DNA from: Streptomyces sp. CG1
GTDB taxonomy: Bacteria; Actinomycetota; Actinomycetes; Streptomycetales; Streptomycetaceae
NCBI RefSeq assembly: GCF_041080625.1
Contig: NZ_CP163518.1
Span: 6,007,501 to 6,071,500, forward strand
Direction: 5' to 3'
DNA: 64,000 bases
The notes under the pieces were generated by a model. The model saw nothing but the letters and a program-made list of their open reading frames with translations, was not told the DNA's origin and ran no database searches. Position numbers and translations under genes: made by a program. Of this stretch, positions 37,393 to 45,299 are shown piece after piece (positions within the stretch are counted from its first letter, which is position 1; every line of letters begins with the position of its first letter).

Positions 37393-38259
37393 TCAGCCCT
37401 TCTTGTCGGCCGACTTGGACGGAGACGCACTGGAAGAGGCCGACTTGGACGGCGAAGCCGACGAGCCCGCGGACGAACCCCCCGACGAAGAGCCGCCGTT
37501 GGCGGACGACACCGCCCCGACCGCCTCCTTGATCGCCTGCTCCGCGGAATTCGTCAGCTCGTCGGCGTCCGGAGTCTGCTCGCCCGCGAGACCGGCGCCG
37601 TTGAAATCGAGCGTGACGACCACGTTCTCGACCCGCGCGACCACCGTCTGCTGCTTGAACAGACCCTCCTTCTTCTGCAGGTCGTAGCGCACGGCCGTGG
37701 CCTCCGAGCCCGTACCGGACAGCGGAATGTCCTTGGTGTTCTTCGCGCCGTCGACCCCCTCGGCGTCCTTGACCTGCTGACCGAAGTACGCGTGGGCCTG
37801 CGCCTCACCGGAGCCACGCGTGGCGTCCGAGTCGAAGCGCAGCAGGGAGACGTTCAGCCAACGGAACTGCGAACCCTTGACGCCGTTGTTGTCCAGGCTG
37901 CTCCAGGAGCACGAGGCACGCGACGACGGATCGTCCGAACTGCCCTTCTTGCCCGACGTGCCCTGCGGCACCAGATCCGACAGGGTCTTCTTCGACAGCA
38001 CCGCGCACGCGTCGGGAAGCTTCTTGTACGCGGCCGCCTGCACGGACGCGGACGCGCTCGCCGACGGATTCGTGCTGCCGCTCGCGGACTGCTGGGCGCT
38101 GCTGTCCGTGCCCTTGCCCTTGGAGTCCCCCGAGTTCGACGAACAGGCGGCGGTGATCAGCACCGCCGGAACGGCTGCCGCGCAGACAAGAACACGGCTC
38201 AGGCGCTTGCCACGCATCTCTCGACGGGCACGGTCGTCTCGCTGGGCTGCTCGCTGCAT
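37393..38259 (-). CDS. DUF3558 lipoprotein
   Basis: A 288-residue lipoprotein with a lipobox near TAACSS (about residue 38). A Ser/Gly linker precedes a DUF3558 domain with Cys in LPDACAVLSKKTLSDLV and ASCSWSS, which probably form a disulphide. The tail is Ser/Gly/Ala/Lys-rich. ATG 38259 follows GAAGGA. It is read in the same direction as the next DUF3558 gene, 128 bp upstream, and their similarity suggests a tandem duplication. DUF3558 proteins are actinobacterial cell-surface proteins of unknown role. Confidence 0.82.
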   Translation of the reverse strand: MQRAAQRDDRARREMRGKRLSRVLVCAAAVPAVLITAACSSNSGDSKGKGTDSSAQQSASGSTNPSASASASVQAAAYKKLPDACAVLSKKTLSDLVPQGTSGKKGSSDDPSSRASCSWSSLDNNGVKGSQFRWLNVSLLRFDSDATRGSGEAQAHAYFGQQVKDAEGVDGAKNTKDIPLSGTGSEATAVRYDLQKKEGLFKQQTVVARVENVVVTLDFNGAGLAGEQTPDADELTNSAEQAIKEAVGAVSSANGGSSSGGSSAGSSASPSKSASSSASPSKSADKKG

Positions 38260-38387
38260 GGTTCCTTCACTCGTGACGCTTGGTAGTCGTGCGGGTTCCT
38301 GCGGGGCCCCACGGTACGCGGTGAAGGAGCTGTGCGGTTTCGGTTCGGGTACTTCGCAGACGGCTCGGCGAGCGGCCCCGGGGGCCG

Positions 38388-39275
38388 TCAACCGCCCAGC
38401 GCGTCGTCCAGTTGAGAGGCCAGATCACGGGCCCTGTCCTGCATTTCCTTGCTGTCCGGGACCGTTCCGGTGGCCGTCGGCTGCTCCTCGTACTCGATGG
38501 TGACGACGACGTTGGACGTGCGGAACACCACAGTCACCGTCCGCTGCTGGGCGGTCGAACCGGACGAACTGAGCTGATCGTCGATATACGCCTCGTCACC
38601 GAGACCGGACAGCACGCGCGGCCGCAGATCGGCCGCGGAGGCGTCGGGAGAGGGGGACCCGGAGGGGGACCCCGAGCCGGAGCCGCCGGCACTGGGCGAG
38701 GATGTGGGCGAAGACGTGGGTGAGGACGTGGCCGAGGACTTGGCTGAGGAACTCGGGGTGGAGGTTGAGGTTGAGGCGGAGGTGGGCGTCGCCGACCCGG
38801 ACGCCGCCGACGAAGAACCGCTCGGCTCGGGGAGATCGGCGGCCGTCTCCTTGTCCTCGAACAGCTTCTGCGCCTGGTCGTCGTCGCTGACCGAGTTGTC
38901 GTACGACACCACGCGCTCGAAGTCGACCGAGAGACGGTCGGTCGCGTCGGTGGAGTCCACCTTCCAGTGGCAGCCGACCTTGCGATCGGTGTCGTAGGTC
39001 AGCGCGGCCTCACCCTGGTAGGCCTTGTCCCGCTGGTCGGGGTCGGGGATCTGCTTGATCCCGGGCAGCATCGAGCCGAGCGTGTCATGGCCGACCGCGC
39101 CGCACGGTTCGGGCAGTGTGCGGTACTTGCCGGGCTGGGCGGCCACCGTGGTCGTACCGGCGTCGCCCGGATTCGCGTTGTCCGTCGTGCTGCCGCCGCC
39201 CGAGCCGCTCGTGCAGCCGACCAGCAGCGCCGCAAGGACGGCGGCGGTGCCGGTTACATACGCCTTCCGCTGCAC
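38388..39275 (-). CDS. DUF3558 lipoprotein (paralogue)
   Basis: A 295-residue lipoprotein paralogous to the neighbour. The signal peptide (VQRKAYVTGTAAVLAALLVGC) ends in the lipobox LVGC. The conserved cysteines are in LPEPCGAVGHDTLGSML and VGCHWKVDS. A long Ser/Thr/Pro linker interrupts the domain (SSSAASGSATPTSAS...) between two halves, and RTSNVVVTIEYEEQ is the last core strand. GTG 39275 follows GAGAGGAG with a 7-nt spacer. Confidence 0.82.
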   Translation of the reverse strand: MQRKAYVTGTAAVLAALLVGCTSGSGGGSTTDNANPGDAGTTTVAAQPGKYRTLPEPCGAVGHDTLGSMLPGIKQIPDPDQRDKAYQGEAALTYDTDRKVGCHWKVDSTDATDRLSVDFERVVSYDNSVSDDDQAQKLFEDKETAADLPEPSGSSSAASGSATPTSASTSTSTPSSSAKSSATSSPTSSPTSSPSAGGSGSGSPSGSPSPDASAADLRPRVLSGLGDEAYIDDQLSSSGSTAQQRTVTVVFRTSNVVVTIEYEEQPTATGTVPDSKEMQDRARDLASQLDDALGG

Positions 39276-39446
39276 GGTCGGGCTCCTCTCGGACGTGCGC
39301 TCGCTGGGTGCTCCAGTGTCCCCGCTGGTTATTCGCTTGCCGCAGCGGGGCGCCCCCTGGAGACAATGTGTATCGCACGCACTGCTGTGGCCGCCGGTCC
39401 CTTGTCTGCTTTCGCCGACCTTGGCGCCAATTTCCTTTTTGTTGCC

Positions 39447-39452
39447 TATAAG
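39447..39452 (+). promoter_or_regulatory. Possible -10 element for rtcB in an AT-rich patch
   Basis: TATAAG lies in an AT-rich stretch (about 39430-39485) that stands out from the GC-rich surroundings. It is 46 nt before the rtcB start, whose Shine-Dalgarno is GAGGAA. The palindrome TTGGCGCCAA is at 39421-39430. No -35 is clear. Confidence 0.35.
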
Positions 39453-39498
39453 CCTTCTGTAAGTCCTTTGTTGTCGTTTTCGGGGGAATGAGGAACGT

Positions 39499-40692
39499 AT
39501 GTCGTACGTGGAGATGCCGGGCGCGAAGGTCCCGATCCGGATGTGGACGGACCCCGCGACGGTCGAGGACGTGGCTCTGCGCCAGCTCCAGAACGTGGCG
39601 ACCCTGCCGTGGATCAAGGGCCTGGCCGTGATGCCGGACGTGCACTACGGCAAGGGCGCGACGGTCGGGTCGGTCATCGCGATGCAGGGTGCGGTGTGTC
39701 CGGCGGCGGTCGGGGTGGACATCGGCTGCGGAATGTCGGCGGTGAAGACGTCCCTGACGGCGAACGACCTGCCGGGGGATCTGTCGCGGCTGCGGTCGAA
39801 GATCGAGCAGGCCATTCCGGCGGGGCGGGGGATGCATGAGGATCCGGTGGAGCCGGGGGGCTTTCATGGGCTGGCCACCGGTGGGTGGGATGACTTCTGG
39901 GGGCGGTTTGACCAGGTCGCCGATGCTGTGAAGTTTCGGCGGGGGCGGGCGGCTTTGCAGATGGGGACACTTGGAGCCGGGAATCACTATATCGAACTTT
40001 TGTTCGATTCTGGTGGATTTGTTTGGCTGACACTGCACTCTGGATCGCGCAACATCGGCAAGGAACTCGCCGAGCACCACATTGGCGTGGCTCAGAAGCT
40101 GCCGCACAACCAGGGCCTGGTAGACCGGGACTTGGCGGTCTTCGTCTCGGACACCCCACAAATGGCGGCCTACCGCAATGACCTGTTCTGGGCGCAGGAG
40201 TACGCCAAGTACAACCGCACGCTGATGATGGCGCTCCTGAAGGAAGTGGTCCGCAAGGAGTTCAAGAAGGCCAAGCCGACGTTCGAGCCGGAGATTTCCT
40301 GCCACCATAACTACGTTGCTGAGGAGCGGTACGAGGGCATGGACCTGCTTGTGACCCGCAAGGGAGCGATCCGGGCCGGTTCCGGCGAGTTCGGGATCAT
40401 CCCCGGCTCGATGGGCACCAGTTCGTACATCGTGAAGGGGCTCGGGAACGAGAAGGCCTTCAACTCGGCCTCGCATGGGGCGGGTCGGCGAATGAGCCGT
40501 AACTCGGCGAAGCGTCACTTCACGACCGAGGATCTGGAGCGGCAGACGCGGGGTGTGGAGTGCCGCAAGGACTCGGGGGTGCTGGACGAGATTCCGGGTG
40601 CCTACAAGAACATCGACCAGGTGATGGAGCAGCAGCGTGACCTTGTCGAGGTCGTGGCGAAGTTGAAGCAGTTCATCTGTGTGAAGGGCTGA
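39499..40692 (+). CDS. rtcB: RtcB-type RNA ligase
   Basis: A 397-residue GTP- and Mn-dependent ligase that joins RNA 3'-phosphate (or 2',3'-cyclic phosphate) ends to 5'-OH ends in RNA repair. Conserved elements: VMPDVHYGKGATVGSVIA, VGVDIGCGMSAV (metal Cys), QMGTLGAGNHYIELL (Asn/His), LHSGSRNIGKELAEHHI, ISCHHNYVAEERYEG and the guanylylated His in ASHGAGRRMSR. No intein interrupts it. A strongly AT-rich segment lies in the middle of the gene (about 39980-40040). A homing endonuclease gene converges on it immediately downstream. Confidence 0.94.
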   Translation: MSYVEMPGAKVPIRMWTDPATVEDVALRQLQNVATLPWIKGLAVMPDVHYGKGATVGSVIAMQGAVCPAAVGVDIGCGMSAVKTSLTANDLPGDLSRLRSKIEQAIPAGRGMHEDPVEPGGFHGLATGGWDDFWGRFDQVADAVKFRRGRAALQMGTLGAGNHYIELLFDSGGFVWLTLHSGSRNIGKELAEHHIGVAQKLPHNQGLVDRDLAVFVSDTPQMAAYRNDLFWAQEYAKYNRTLMMALLKEVVRKEFKKAKPTFEPEISCHHNYVAEERYEGMDLLVTRKGAIRAGSGEFGIIPGSMGTSSYIVKGLGNEKAFNSASHGAGRRMSRNSAKRHFTTEDLERQTRGVECRKDSGVLDEIPGAYKNIDQVMEQQRDLVEVVAKLKQFICVKG

Positions 40693-40698
40693 TGCGGG

Positions 40699-40724
40699 AG
40701 GCCCCCGGTCGGTGCCGGGGGCCT
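40699..40724. terminator. rtcB terminator
   Basis: A perfect 10-bp stem (AGGCCCCCGG and complement, 6-nt loop) followed by CGTTTAT, 7 nt after the rtcB stop and 11 bp from the convergent endonuclease gene's end. Confidence 0.87.
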
Positions 40725-40734
40725 CGTTTATCGG

Positions 40735-41568
40735 TTACTGGTCGCTGGGCTTGGGCACTTTGCCGTTGCGCAGGCGCCAGAGGCGGAGATTACAGCTCTT
40801 GTCGGTCCTACCGAGTACCTCTGCGGCTGCCGTGGGGCTGTTGAGCTTCAGCAGGATGCGGTCTTCGGACTCAGTCCAGCGGCGAGTTGTGTAGGCGGCC
40901 CTCATGCCTGAGGGCCGTACCCAAGCCGAGAGTGAATCGGCGGCGGTGCGCTTGCGCTCCAGCGACAGGCAGCCTGGGTAGTACAGGTCGGCTGTCAGGT
41001 GCTGAGCCAACTCCATCATGTAGAGGACGTTGTAGATGTCGTCGCGGGCGTTGCGCTTCGGGTTGCGAGCGCTGCCTGTCACGTCCTTCCCGTAGTCAGA
41101 CAGGTAGGATGCGATGGCGCCGCTGGCCGTGGTCAGGGAGACGAAGGGAAACCCCTTGCTGGTGAAGCCGACCGAGCCGTCTGCGTCGATCAGGCCTCGC
41201 AGGTAGTCGCGGGGCGAGAATTCGGCGCTCGGCGGAGTGATCGTCTTGGACTTGCGGCCGTACGGCAGGCCGAGTTCGTTGATCCTGGTCCTGGCTTCCA
41301 GGGAACACAGGCTCCAGACAGCGGCGTTGTGACTCTCGGCGAAGTTGGTCGACCGGGTGCGTTCGGTGATGCTGCTGTAGTGCGGCGTCAGCTTCTGGAA
41401 AGCTCGCAGGATATCGATGTCCCGGGCACTGATCTCGACAGTCAGCCGACCCTTTTGCCCCGTGCCCTTCGACAGATGCCCATCCGCCTGTAAGAACCCG
41501 AACATGTACGCGTACTCGGGGACCGTGAGGTCCATGAACTGGTGGGCGCTAGGCTCGCATTCAGCCAC
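40735..41568 (-). CDS. LAGLIDADG homing endonuclease
   Basis: A 277-residue free-standing endonuclease. Two LAGLIDADG motifs are present: YMFGFLQADGHLSK (about 19-32; Asp in QADG) and YLRGLIDADGSVGF (about 124-137). They would form a monomer with a pseudo-twofold axis that cuts a long asymmetric site. The C-terminal ~55 residues (RRWTESEDRILLKLN...EVLGRTDKSCNLRLWRLRNGK) resemble a Myb/SANT-like or helix-turn-helix DNA-binding extension. GTG at 41568 has GGAGG 6 nt upstream. It is not inside an intron or intein. Its closeness to rtcB suggests rtcB is or was its target. Confidence 0.85.
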   Translation of the reverse strand: MAECEPSAHQFMDLTVPEYAYMFGFLQADGHLSKGTGQKGRLTVEISARDIDILRAFQKLTPHYSSITERTRSTNFAESHNAAVWSLCSLEARTRINELGLPYGRKSKTITPPSAEFSPRDYLRGLIDADGSVGFTSKGFPFVSLTTASGAIASYLSDYGKDVTGSARNPKRNARDDIYNVLYMMELAQHLTADLYYPGCLSLERKRTAADSLSAWVRPSGMRAAYTTRRWTESEDRILLKLNSPTAAAEVLGRTDKSCNLRLWRLRNGKVPKPSDQ

Positions 41569-41595
41569 GGGAAGCCTCCACTTCCATGCTGGTGA

Positions 41596-41631
41596 GGCCC
41601 TCGGCAGGGACTGGCATCCCTGCCGAGGGCC
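41596..41631. terminator. Strong hairpin between the DUF6126 and endonuclease genes
   Basis: A 15-bp perfect stem (GGCCCTCGGCAGGGA and complement, 6-nt loop). On the minus strand it follows the DUF6126 gene and precedes the endonuclease gene by 27 nt, so it probably ends the SDR operon. Confidence 0.75.
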
Positions 41632-41722
41632 GTCGAATCGATCGTGTGGCGCGAGCCTAGGGCGGCTGTTTGGTTGGCGATCGGGTGATCGATCAGGTTC
41701 ACCCTTGTGAGTTACTCGTGGC

Positions 41723-41896
41723 TCACTTCGCGTGTCGTACCGCGTAGATCATGACGAACGCCACGATGTGGATGCCGAAGAGGAAGTAGCCGAGCAAGTA
41801 CCAGACCTTGCGTTCGTCCTTGGTTTCCTGGGCCAGGCGGCGCTGCTCCAGGTTCTCCAGGGAGGCGGAGGTCTCGGGTTCGGGGGTTTCGGGCAT
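41723..41896 (-). CDS. Small single-pass membrane protein, DUF6126-like
   Basis: A 57-residue protein. It begins acidic (MPETPEPETSASLENLEQRR), continues with a charged helix (LAQETKDERKVW) and ends with one membrane segment, YLLGYFLFGIHIVAFVMIYAV, and a short basic tail. It resembles DUF6126 proteins of Streptomyces, function unknown. Its ATG overlaps the SDR stop codon (TGATG), so it is translated by coupling. It is shorter than usual gene-finding cut-offs. Confidence 0.8.
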   Translation of the reverse strand: MPETPEPETSASLENLEQRRLAQETKDERKVWYLLGYFLFGIHIVAFVMIYAVRHAK

Positions 41897-42663
41897 CACG
41901 GCTCCCGGTGGACCTTGGTGTTGGAGGCCTGGGCGCGGGGGCGGAGGACCAGGAGGTCTACGTTGACGTGGCTGGGGCGGGTGACCGTCCAGGTGATCGT
42001 CTCTGCCACGTCGTCGGCCGTGAGGGGGCCGGGCACGCCCTCGTAGACCTTTGCCGCCCGGTCGGCGTCGCCGCCGAAGCGGGTCAGGGCGAACTCGTCC
42101 GTCTTCACCATGCCGGGGGCGATCTCGATGACGCGCACCGGCTGGCCGACGATCTCCAGGCGGAGGGTCTCGGCGAGGACGTGGGCGCCGTGCTTGGCGG
42201 CCACATAGCCCGCGCCGCCCTCGTAGGTGCCGTGGCCGGCCGTGGAGGACACGACGACGATCACGCCGTCGCCGCTCGCCACCAGCTTCGGCAGCAGGGC
42301 CTGGGTGAGGTTCAGGGTGCCGATGACGTTCGTCTCGTACATCGAGCGCCAGGCGGCCGGGTCGCCGGTTGCCACCGGGTCCGCGCCGAGCGCGCCGCCC
42401 GCGTTGTTCACGAGGACGCCGATCGTCTCGAACGCCGTCGCGAACTCGTCCACCGCAGCACGGTCCGTCACGTCCAGCGGGTACGCCGTCGCCGAGTGGC
42501 CCGCCTTCGTCAGCTCCTCGGCCAGCGCCTCGATACGGTCCTTGCGGCGGGCGGTGAGGACGACGCGGTACCCGGCCTCCGCGAGCTGCCGGGCCGTGGC
42601 GGCGCCGATACCGCTGCTCGCACCGGTGACTACGGCGATGCGGGACGCGGGGGCCGGGGCCAT
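41896..42663 (-). CDS. Short-chain dehydrogenase/reductase
   Basis: A 255-residue classical SDR. The NAD(P) motif is TGASSGIGAATA (about 14-25), LVNNAGGALG follows near 84, the catalytic Ser is in VVSSTAGHG and the Tyr/Lys in GYVAAKHGAHV (about 152-162). The Arg-rich second strand (TARRKDR) suggests NADPH. It resembles YdfG/NADP-dependent 3-hydroxy acid dehydrogenases. It forms an operon with the small DUF6126 gene. Confidence 0.9.
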   Translation of the reverse strand: MAPAPASRIAVVTGASSGIGAATARQLAEAGYRVVLTARRKDRIEALAEELTKAGHSATAYPLDVTDRAAVDEFATAFETIGVLVNNAGGALGADPVATGDPAAWRSMYETNVIGTLNLTQALLPKLVASGDGVIVVVSSTAGHGTYEGGAGYVAAKHGAHVLAETLRLEIVGQPVRVIEIAPGMVKTDEFALTRFGGDADRAAKVYEGVPGPLTADDVAETITWTVTRPSHVNVDLLVLRPRAQASNTKVHREP

Positions 42664-42724
42664 GGGCTGCTCCTGTGGTCGGTCTAGTGGTCCGGAGGCG
42701 TGCTCCGTCCAGCCTAAGTGAGGC

Positions 42725-43063
42725 TCAGCCGCCGTTCCTCGGCGCCCACATGATCACGGCCATCCCGGCGAGGCAGATCAGCGCCCCGGTCACGTCCCAG
42801 CGGTCGGGGCGGTAGCCGTCGGCGATCGCGCCCCACAGCAGTGAGCCGGCCACGAAGATCCCGCCGTACGCGGCCAGGATGCGGCCGAAGTGGGCGTCCG
42901 GCTGGAAGGTGGCGATGAAGCCGTACGCGCCGAGGGCGAGGACTCCGCCGGTCATCCACAGCCAGCCCCGGTGCTCGCGCACGCCCTGCCAGATCAGCCA
43001 GGCGCCGCCGATCTCGAAGATCGCGGCGACGACGAACAGGGCGGCGGAGCGGAGGATCGACAT
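42725..43063 (-). CDS. YnfA-family (UPF0060) membrane protein
   Basis: A 112-residue four-helix membrane protein: [76 protein letters not shown]. This is the complete YnfA/UPF0060 pattern, related to small multidrug resistance transporters. Function is not settled. Starts ATG at 43063. Confidence 0.9.
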   Translation of the reverse strand: MSILRSAALFVVAAIFEIGGAWLIWQGVREHRGWLWMTGGVLALGAYGFIATFQPDAHFGRILAAYGGIFVAGSLLWGAIADGYRPDRWDVTGALICLAGMAVIMWAPRNGG

Positions 43064-43091
43064 GGCAGCAGCTTGGCACGCGGGTACGCCC

Positions 43092-43145
43092 GGCCTTCCC
43101 GGGCCCCTCGGCCTTCCCTGGGCCCCTTGGCCTTCGGGTCCCCCG
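43092..43145. repeat. Short degenerate tandem repeat
   Basis: GGCCTTCCC-GGGCCCCTC is repeated about three times with small changes (43092-43109, 43110-43128, then a diverged copy). It is intergenic, just upstream of the YnfA gene. Confidence 0.5.
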
Positions 43146-43241
43146 TCCCCTTCGTCCCCTTGTCACCTGATGGACGGCGCCTGGTGACCGGGGCGCGTGG
43201 CATACATCCCGGTACGGCAGTCGGATCGCGAGCGTTGGGTG

Positions 43242-43721
43242 GTGAGCGGCGTGCGGATGTGGACCTGGGTGGTCGTGGGGGCCTGTGCCGGTGTGGTCGT
43301 GGTGCCGGGGGCCGCCGTGGCCGCTCCGGCTCCCACGCCCGAGGCCGACCTGGCCTTTCACGGGACCGTGGTGATGGAGGGGGACCGGGTTGTGGTGAAG
43401 CTGGTCCCGCGCGACAACGGGCCTGCCGCCGTGACCGGCGCGACCGTGCGGCTGCGCTGGTCGGTGGCGCTGGTCGAGGCGCAGCAGCTGCCCGCCCGGT
43501 GTGCGCGGGAGGACGAGCGGACGGTGGTGTGCGGGACGGGTGCGCTGGCCGTGCACGGGGTGGGCCGGCGGCTGACCGTGCCGGTACGGCTGAAGGGGCG
43601 GCCGTCGGAGGTCACGCTGGAGACCGACACGGCGTGGGGCGGCGGCGCGATTGACAAGAACCGGGCCAACGACCGGCTGAAGGTGCTCGTGCTGAACACC
43701 GGGGACGCGTACGCGTTCTGA
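43242..43721 (+). CDS. Secreted protein of unknown function
   Basis: A ~159-residue exported protein. The signal peptide (MWTWVVVGACAGVVVVPGAAVAAP) ends near AVAA, and the mature part is a beta-rich domain: ADLAFHGTVVMEGDRVVVKLVP... with two cysteines (PARCARED, TVVCGTG) likely in a disulphide. It resembles DUF11/Ig-like secreted domains. The start is uncertain: GTG 43242 and ATG 43257 both keep the signal peptide. No neighbour gives context. Confidence 0.62.
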   Translation: MSGVRMWTWVVVGACAGVVVVPGAAVAAPAPTPEADLAFHGTVVMEGDRVVVKLVPRDNGPAAVTGATVRLRWSVALVEAQQLPARCAREDERTVVCGTGALAVHGVGRRLTVPVRLKGRPSEVTLETDTAWGGGAIDKNRANDRLKVLVLNTGDAYAF

Positions 43722-43763
43722 GGGGGCCCTTTGCACCGGACGCCTTGCGGCGCTTTACGCCGG

Positions 43764-44168
43764 TCATGTCGGGTTCTCGGTGTCGTAGCGTTCGCGGGCC
43801 GCTCGCACCTCCTCGAAGTGGGTCTCCGCCCATTCCTTCACGGCGGTCAGCAGGCCGGCGAGGTCGGCGCCGAGCGGGGTGAGGGCGTAGTCGACGCGGA
43901 CCGGGACGGACGGGGTGACCGTGCGGGTGATGATGCCGTCCCGTTCGAGGGTGCGCAGGGTCTGGGTGAGCATCTTGGGGCTGACGCCCGCGATCCTGCG
44001 GCCGATGTCGCTGTAGCGCCGGGGGCCGGCGGCCAGGGCGGCGACGACGAGGCTGACCCATTTGTCGCTGAGCCGGCCGAGGAGCTGGTTGGTGGGGCAT
44101 TCGCGCAGGAAGGCGTCGTAGTCGGCGCGGGCCTGTTCGCGGCGCTGGGCGGCGGTCGTGGTCGCCAT
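43764..44168 (-). CDS. HxlR-family transcriptional regulator
   Basis: A 134-residue winged-helix regulator. The family signature is present: CPTNQLLGRLSDKWVSLVVAALA, YSDIGRRIAGVSPKMLTQTLRTLERDG, and the wing VDYALTPLGADL. A Cys at position ~24 is typical and can sense electrophiles or thiols in relatives. It is divergent from the zinc-less oxidoreductase gene, the usual target arrangement. Confidence 0.9.
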   Translation of the reverse strand: MATTTAAQRREQARADYDAFLRECPTNQLLGRLSDKWVSLVVAALAAGPRRYSDIGRRIAGVSPKMLTQTLRTLERDGIITRTVTPSVPVRVDYALTPLGADLAGLLTAVKEWAETHFEEVRAARERYDTENPT

Positions 44169-44203
44169 GGGCTCTCACCTCTGGGTCAGCTACGCACTCT
44201 CAG

Positions 44204-44215
44204 GTAACTACTTAC
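44204..44215. promoter_or_regulatory. Operator-like element in the HxlR/oxidoreductase gap
   Basis: GTAACTACTTAC (GTAA and TTAC arms around CTAC) lies in the 135-bp divergent gap; a related sequence with TAGTAG follows at about 44224. This TA-containing symmetry fits the sites bound by HxlR-type repressors. Confidence 0.5.
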
Positions 44216-44303
44216 CGTTGGATAGTAGCTCTCCTACGGTTGGTGGTGCGGCCGGGAAGTGCCGCGGAAGCCATCAAATGCCTTGCTGTTGAGGAGAGTT
44301 GAC

Positions 44304-45194
44304 ATGCGTGCTGCTGTGGTGCGGACGTTCGGTGGTCCGGAGGTCGTGGAGATCGCGGACGTGCCGGTGCCGGAGCCGGGGGCGGGGCAGGTGCGGATCA
44401 AGGTGGCCGCCGGGGCGCTGAACCCGGTGGACGCGGCCTCCCGTGCGGGTCTCTTCGGCGGGGCCGGCAAGACGACAGGCCTCGGCTGGGACGTGGCCGG
44501 CACGGTGGACGCGGTGGGTGCGGCCGCCGCCTGGAACGTCGGCGATGCGGTGGTCGCGCTGGTGCCGGGGGTGGCCGATCCGCTGGGGGCGCACGCCGAG
44601 TACGTCGTCGTGGACGCGGGTGCGGTGGCCGCGGCGCCCGCCTCGGTGGACGCGGTGCACGCGGGCACCCTGCCGCTGAACGGGCTGACCGCGCTGCAGG
44701 CCCTGGAGCTGCTGGACCTGGCGCCGGGCGCGAAGCTGCTGGTGACCGGGGCGGCGGGGGCGGTCGGCGGATTCGCGGTGCAGCTGGCCGCGCATCGGGG
44801 GATCGAGGTCGTCGGGCACGCCCGTGCCGGGGACGAGGATCTGGTGCGCTCGCTGGGTGCCGCGCGTTTCACGGCCGACGGGGTCGAGCGGGGCGGTGTG
44901 GACGCGGTGCTGGACGCCGCCGTGCTCGGGGCGCCCGCGCTGGAGTGGGTGCGGGACGGCGGTGCGTTCGTCGCGGTGCGGGACGGGGTGCTGCCCGAGG
45001 CGGAGCGCGGGGTGCGTGGGGAGAACGTCTGGGTGCGGGCCGACGGGGCGCAGCTCGCGGAGCTGGTCCGGCTGGTGGACGCGGGGGTGCTGACGCTGCG
45101 GGTGGCGGAGGTGTACGCCCTGGAGGAGGCGGCCAAGGCGCATGCGCGGCTGGCCGAGGGCGGGGTGCGGGGGCGGCTGGTTCTCGTTCCCTGA
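44304..45194 (+). CDS. NADP-dependent oxidoreductase (quinone reductase-like MDR)
   Basis: A 296-residue medium-chain reductase of the zinc-free quinone oxidoreductase type. GALNPVDAASRAG, then the Rossmann motif LLVTGAAGAVGGFAVQLA (about 144-161). There are no zinc-ligand cysteines. ATG 44304 follows GAGGAGAG. Gene pairs with HxlR regulators respond to quinones, aldehydes or diamide in related bacteria. Confidence 0.9.
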   Translation: MRAAVVRTFGGPEVVEIADVPVPEPGAGQVRIKVAAGALNPVDAASRAGLFGGAGKTTGLGWDVAGTVDAVGAAAAWNVGDAVVALVPGVADPLGAHAEYVVVDAGAVAAAPASVDAVHAGTLPLNGLTALQALELLDLAPGAKLLVTGAAGAVGGFAVQLAAHRGIEVVGHARAGDEDLVRSLGAARFTADGVERGGVDAVLDAAVLGAPALEWVRDGGAFVAVRDGVLPEAERGVRGENVWVRADGAQLAELVRLVDAGVLTLRVAEVYALEEAAKAHARLAEGGVRGRLVLVP

Positions 45195-45262
45195 GGGTGG
45201 CTTCGGGGACTGTCCGGCGAAAGGTGTGCGGAATATCCCGGCCAGGGGGGCCGTTCAGCGCT

Positions 45263-45268
45263 TATAGT
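45263..45268 (+). promoter_or_regulatory. Probable -10 of the LLM oxidoreductase gene
   Basis: TATAGT is a good -10 hexamer 31 nt upstream of the ATG. It is followed by a short inverted repeat GTTGA/TCAAC (45267-45280) that could be an operator overlapping the transcription start. Confidence 0.5.
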
Positions 45269-45299
45269 TGAATGGTCAACAACACGGAGGGTGGCGACC

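Noticed and set aside
39499..40692. Intein within RtcB
   Set aside because: The protein is continuous and of normal length with all conserved blocks; the endonuclease is a separate gene.
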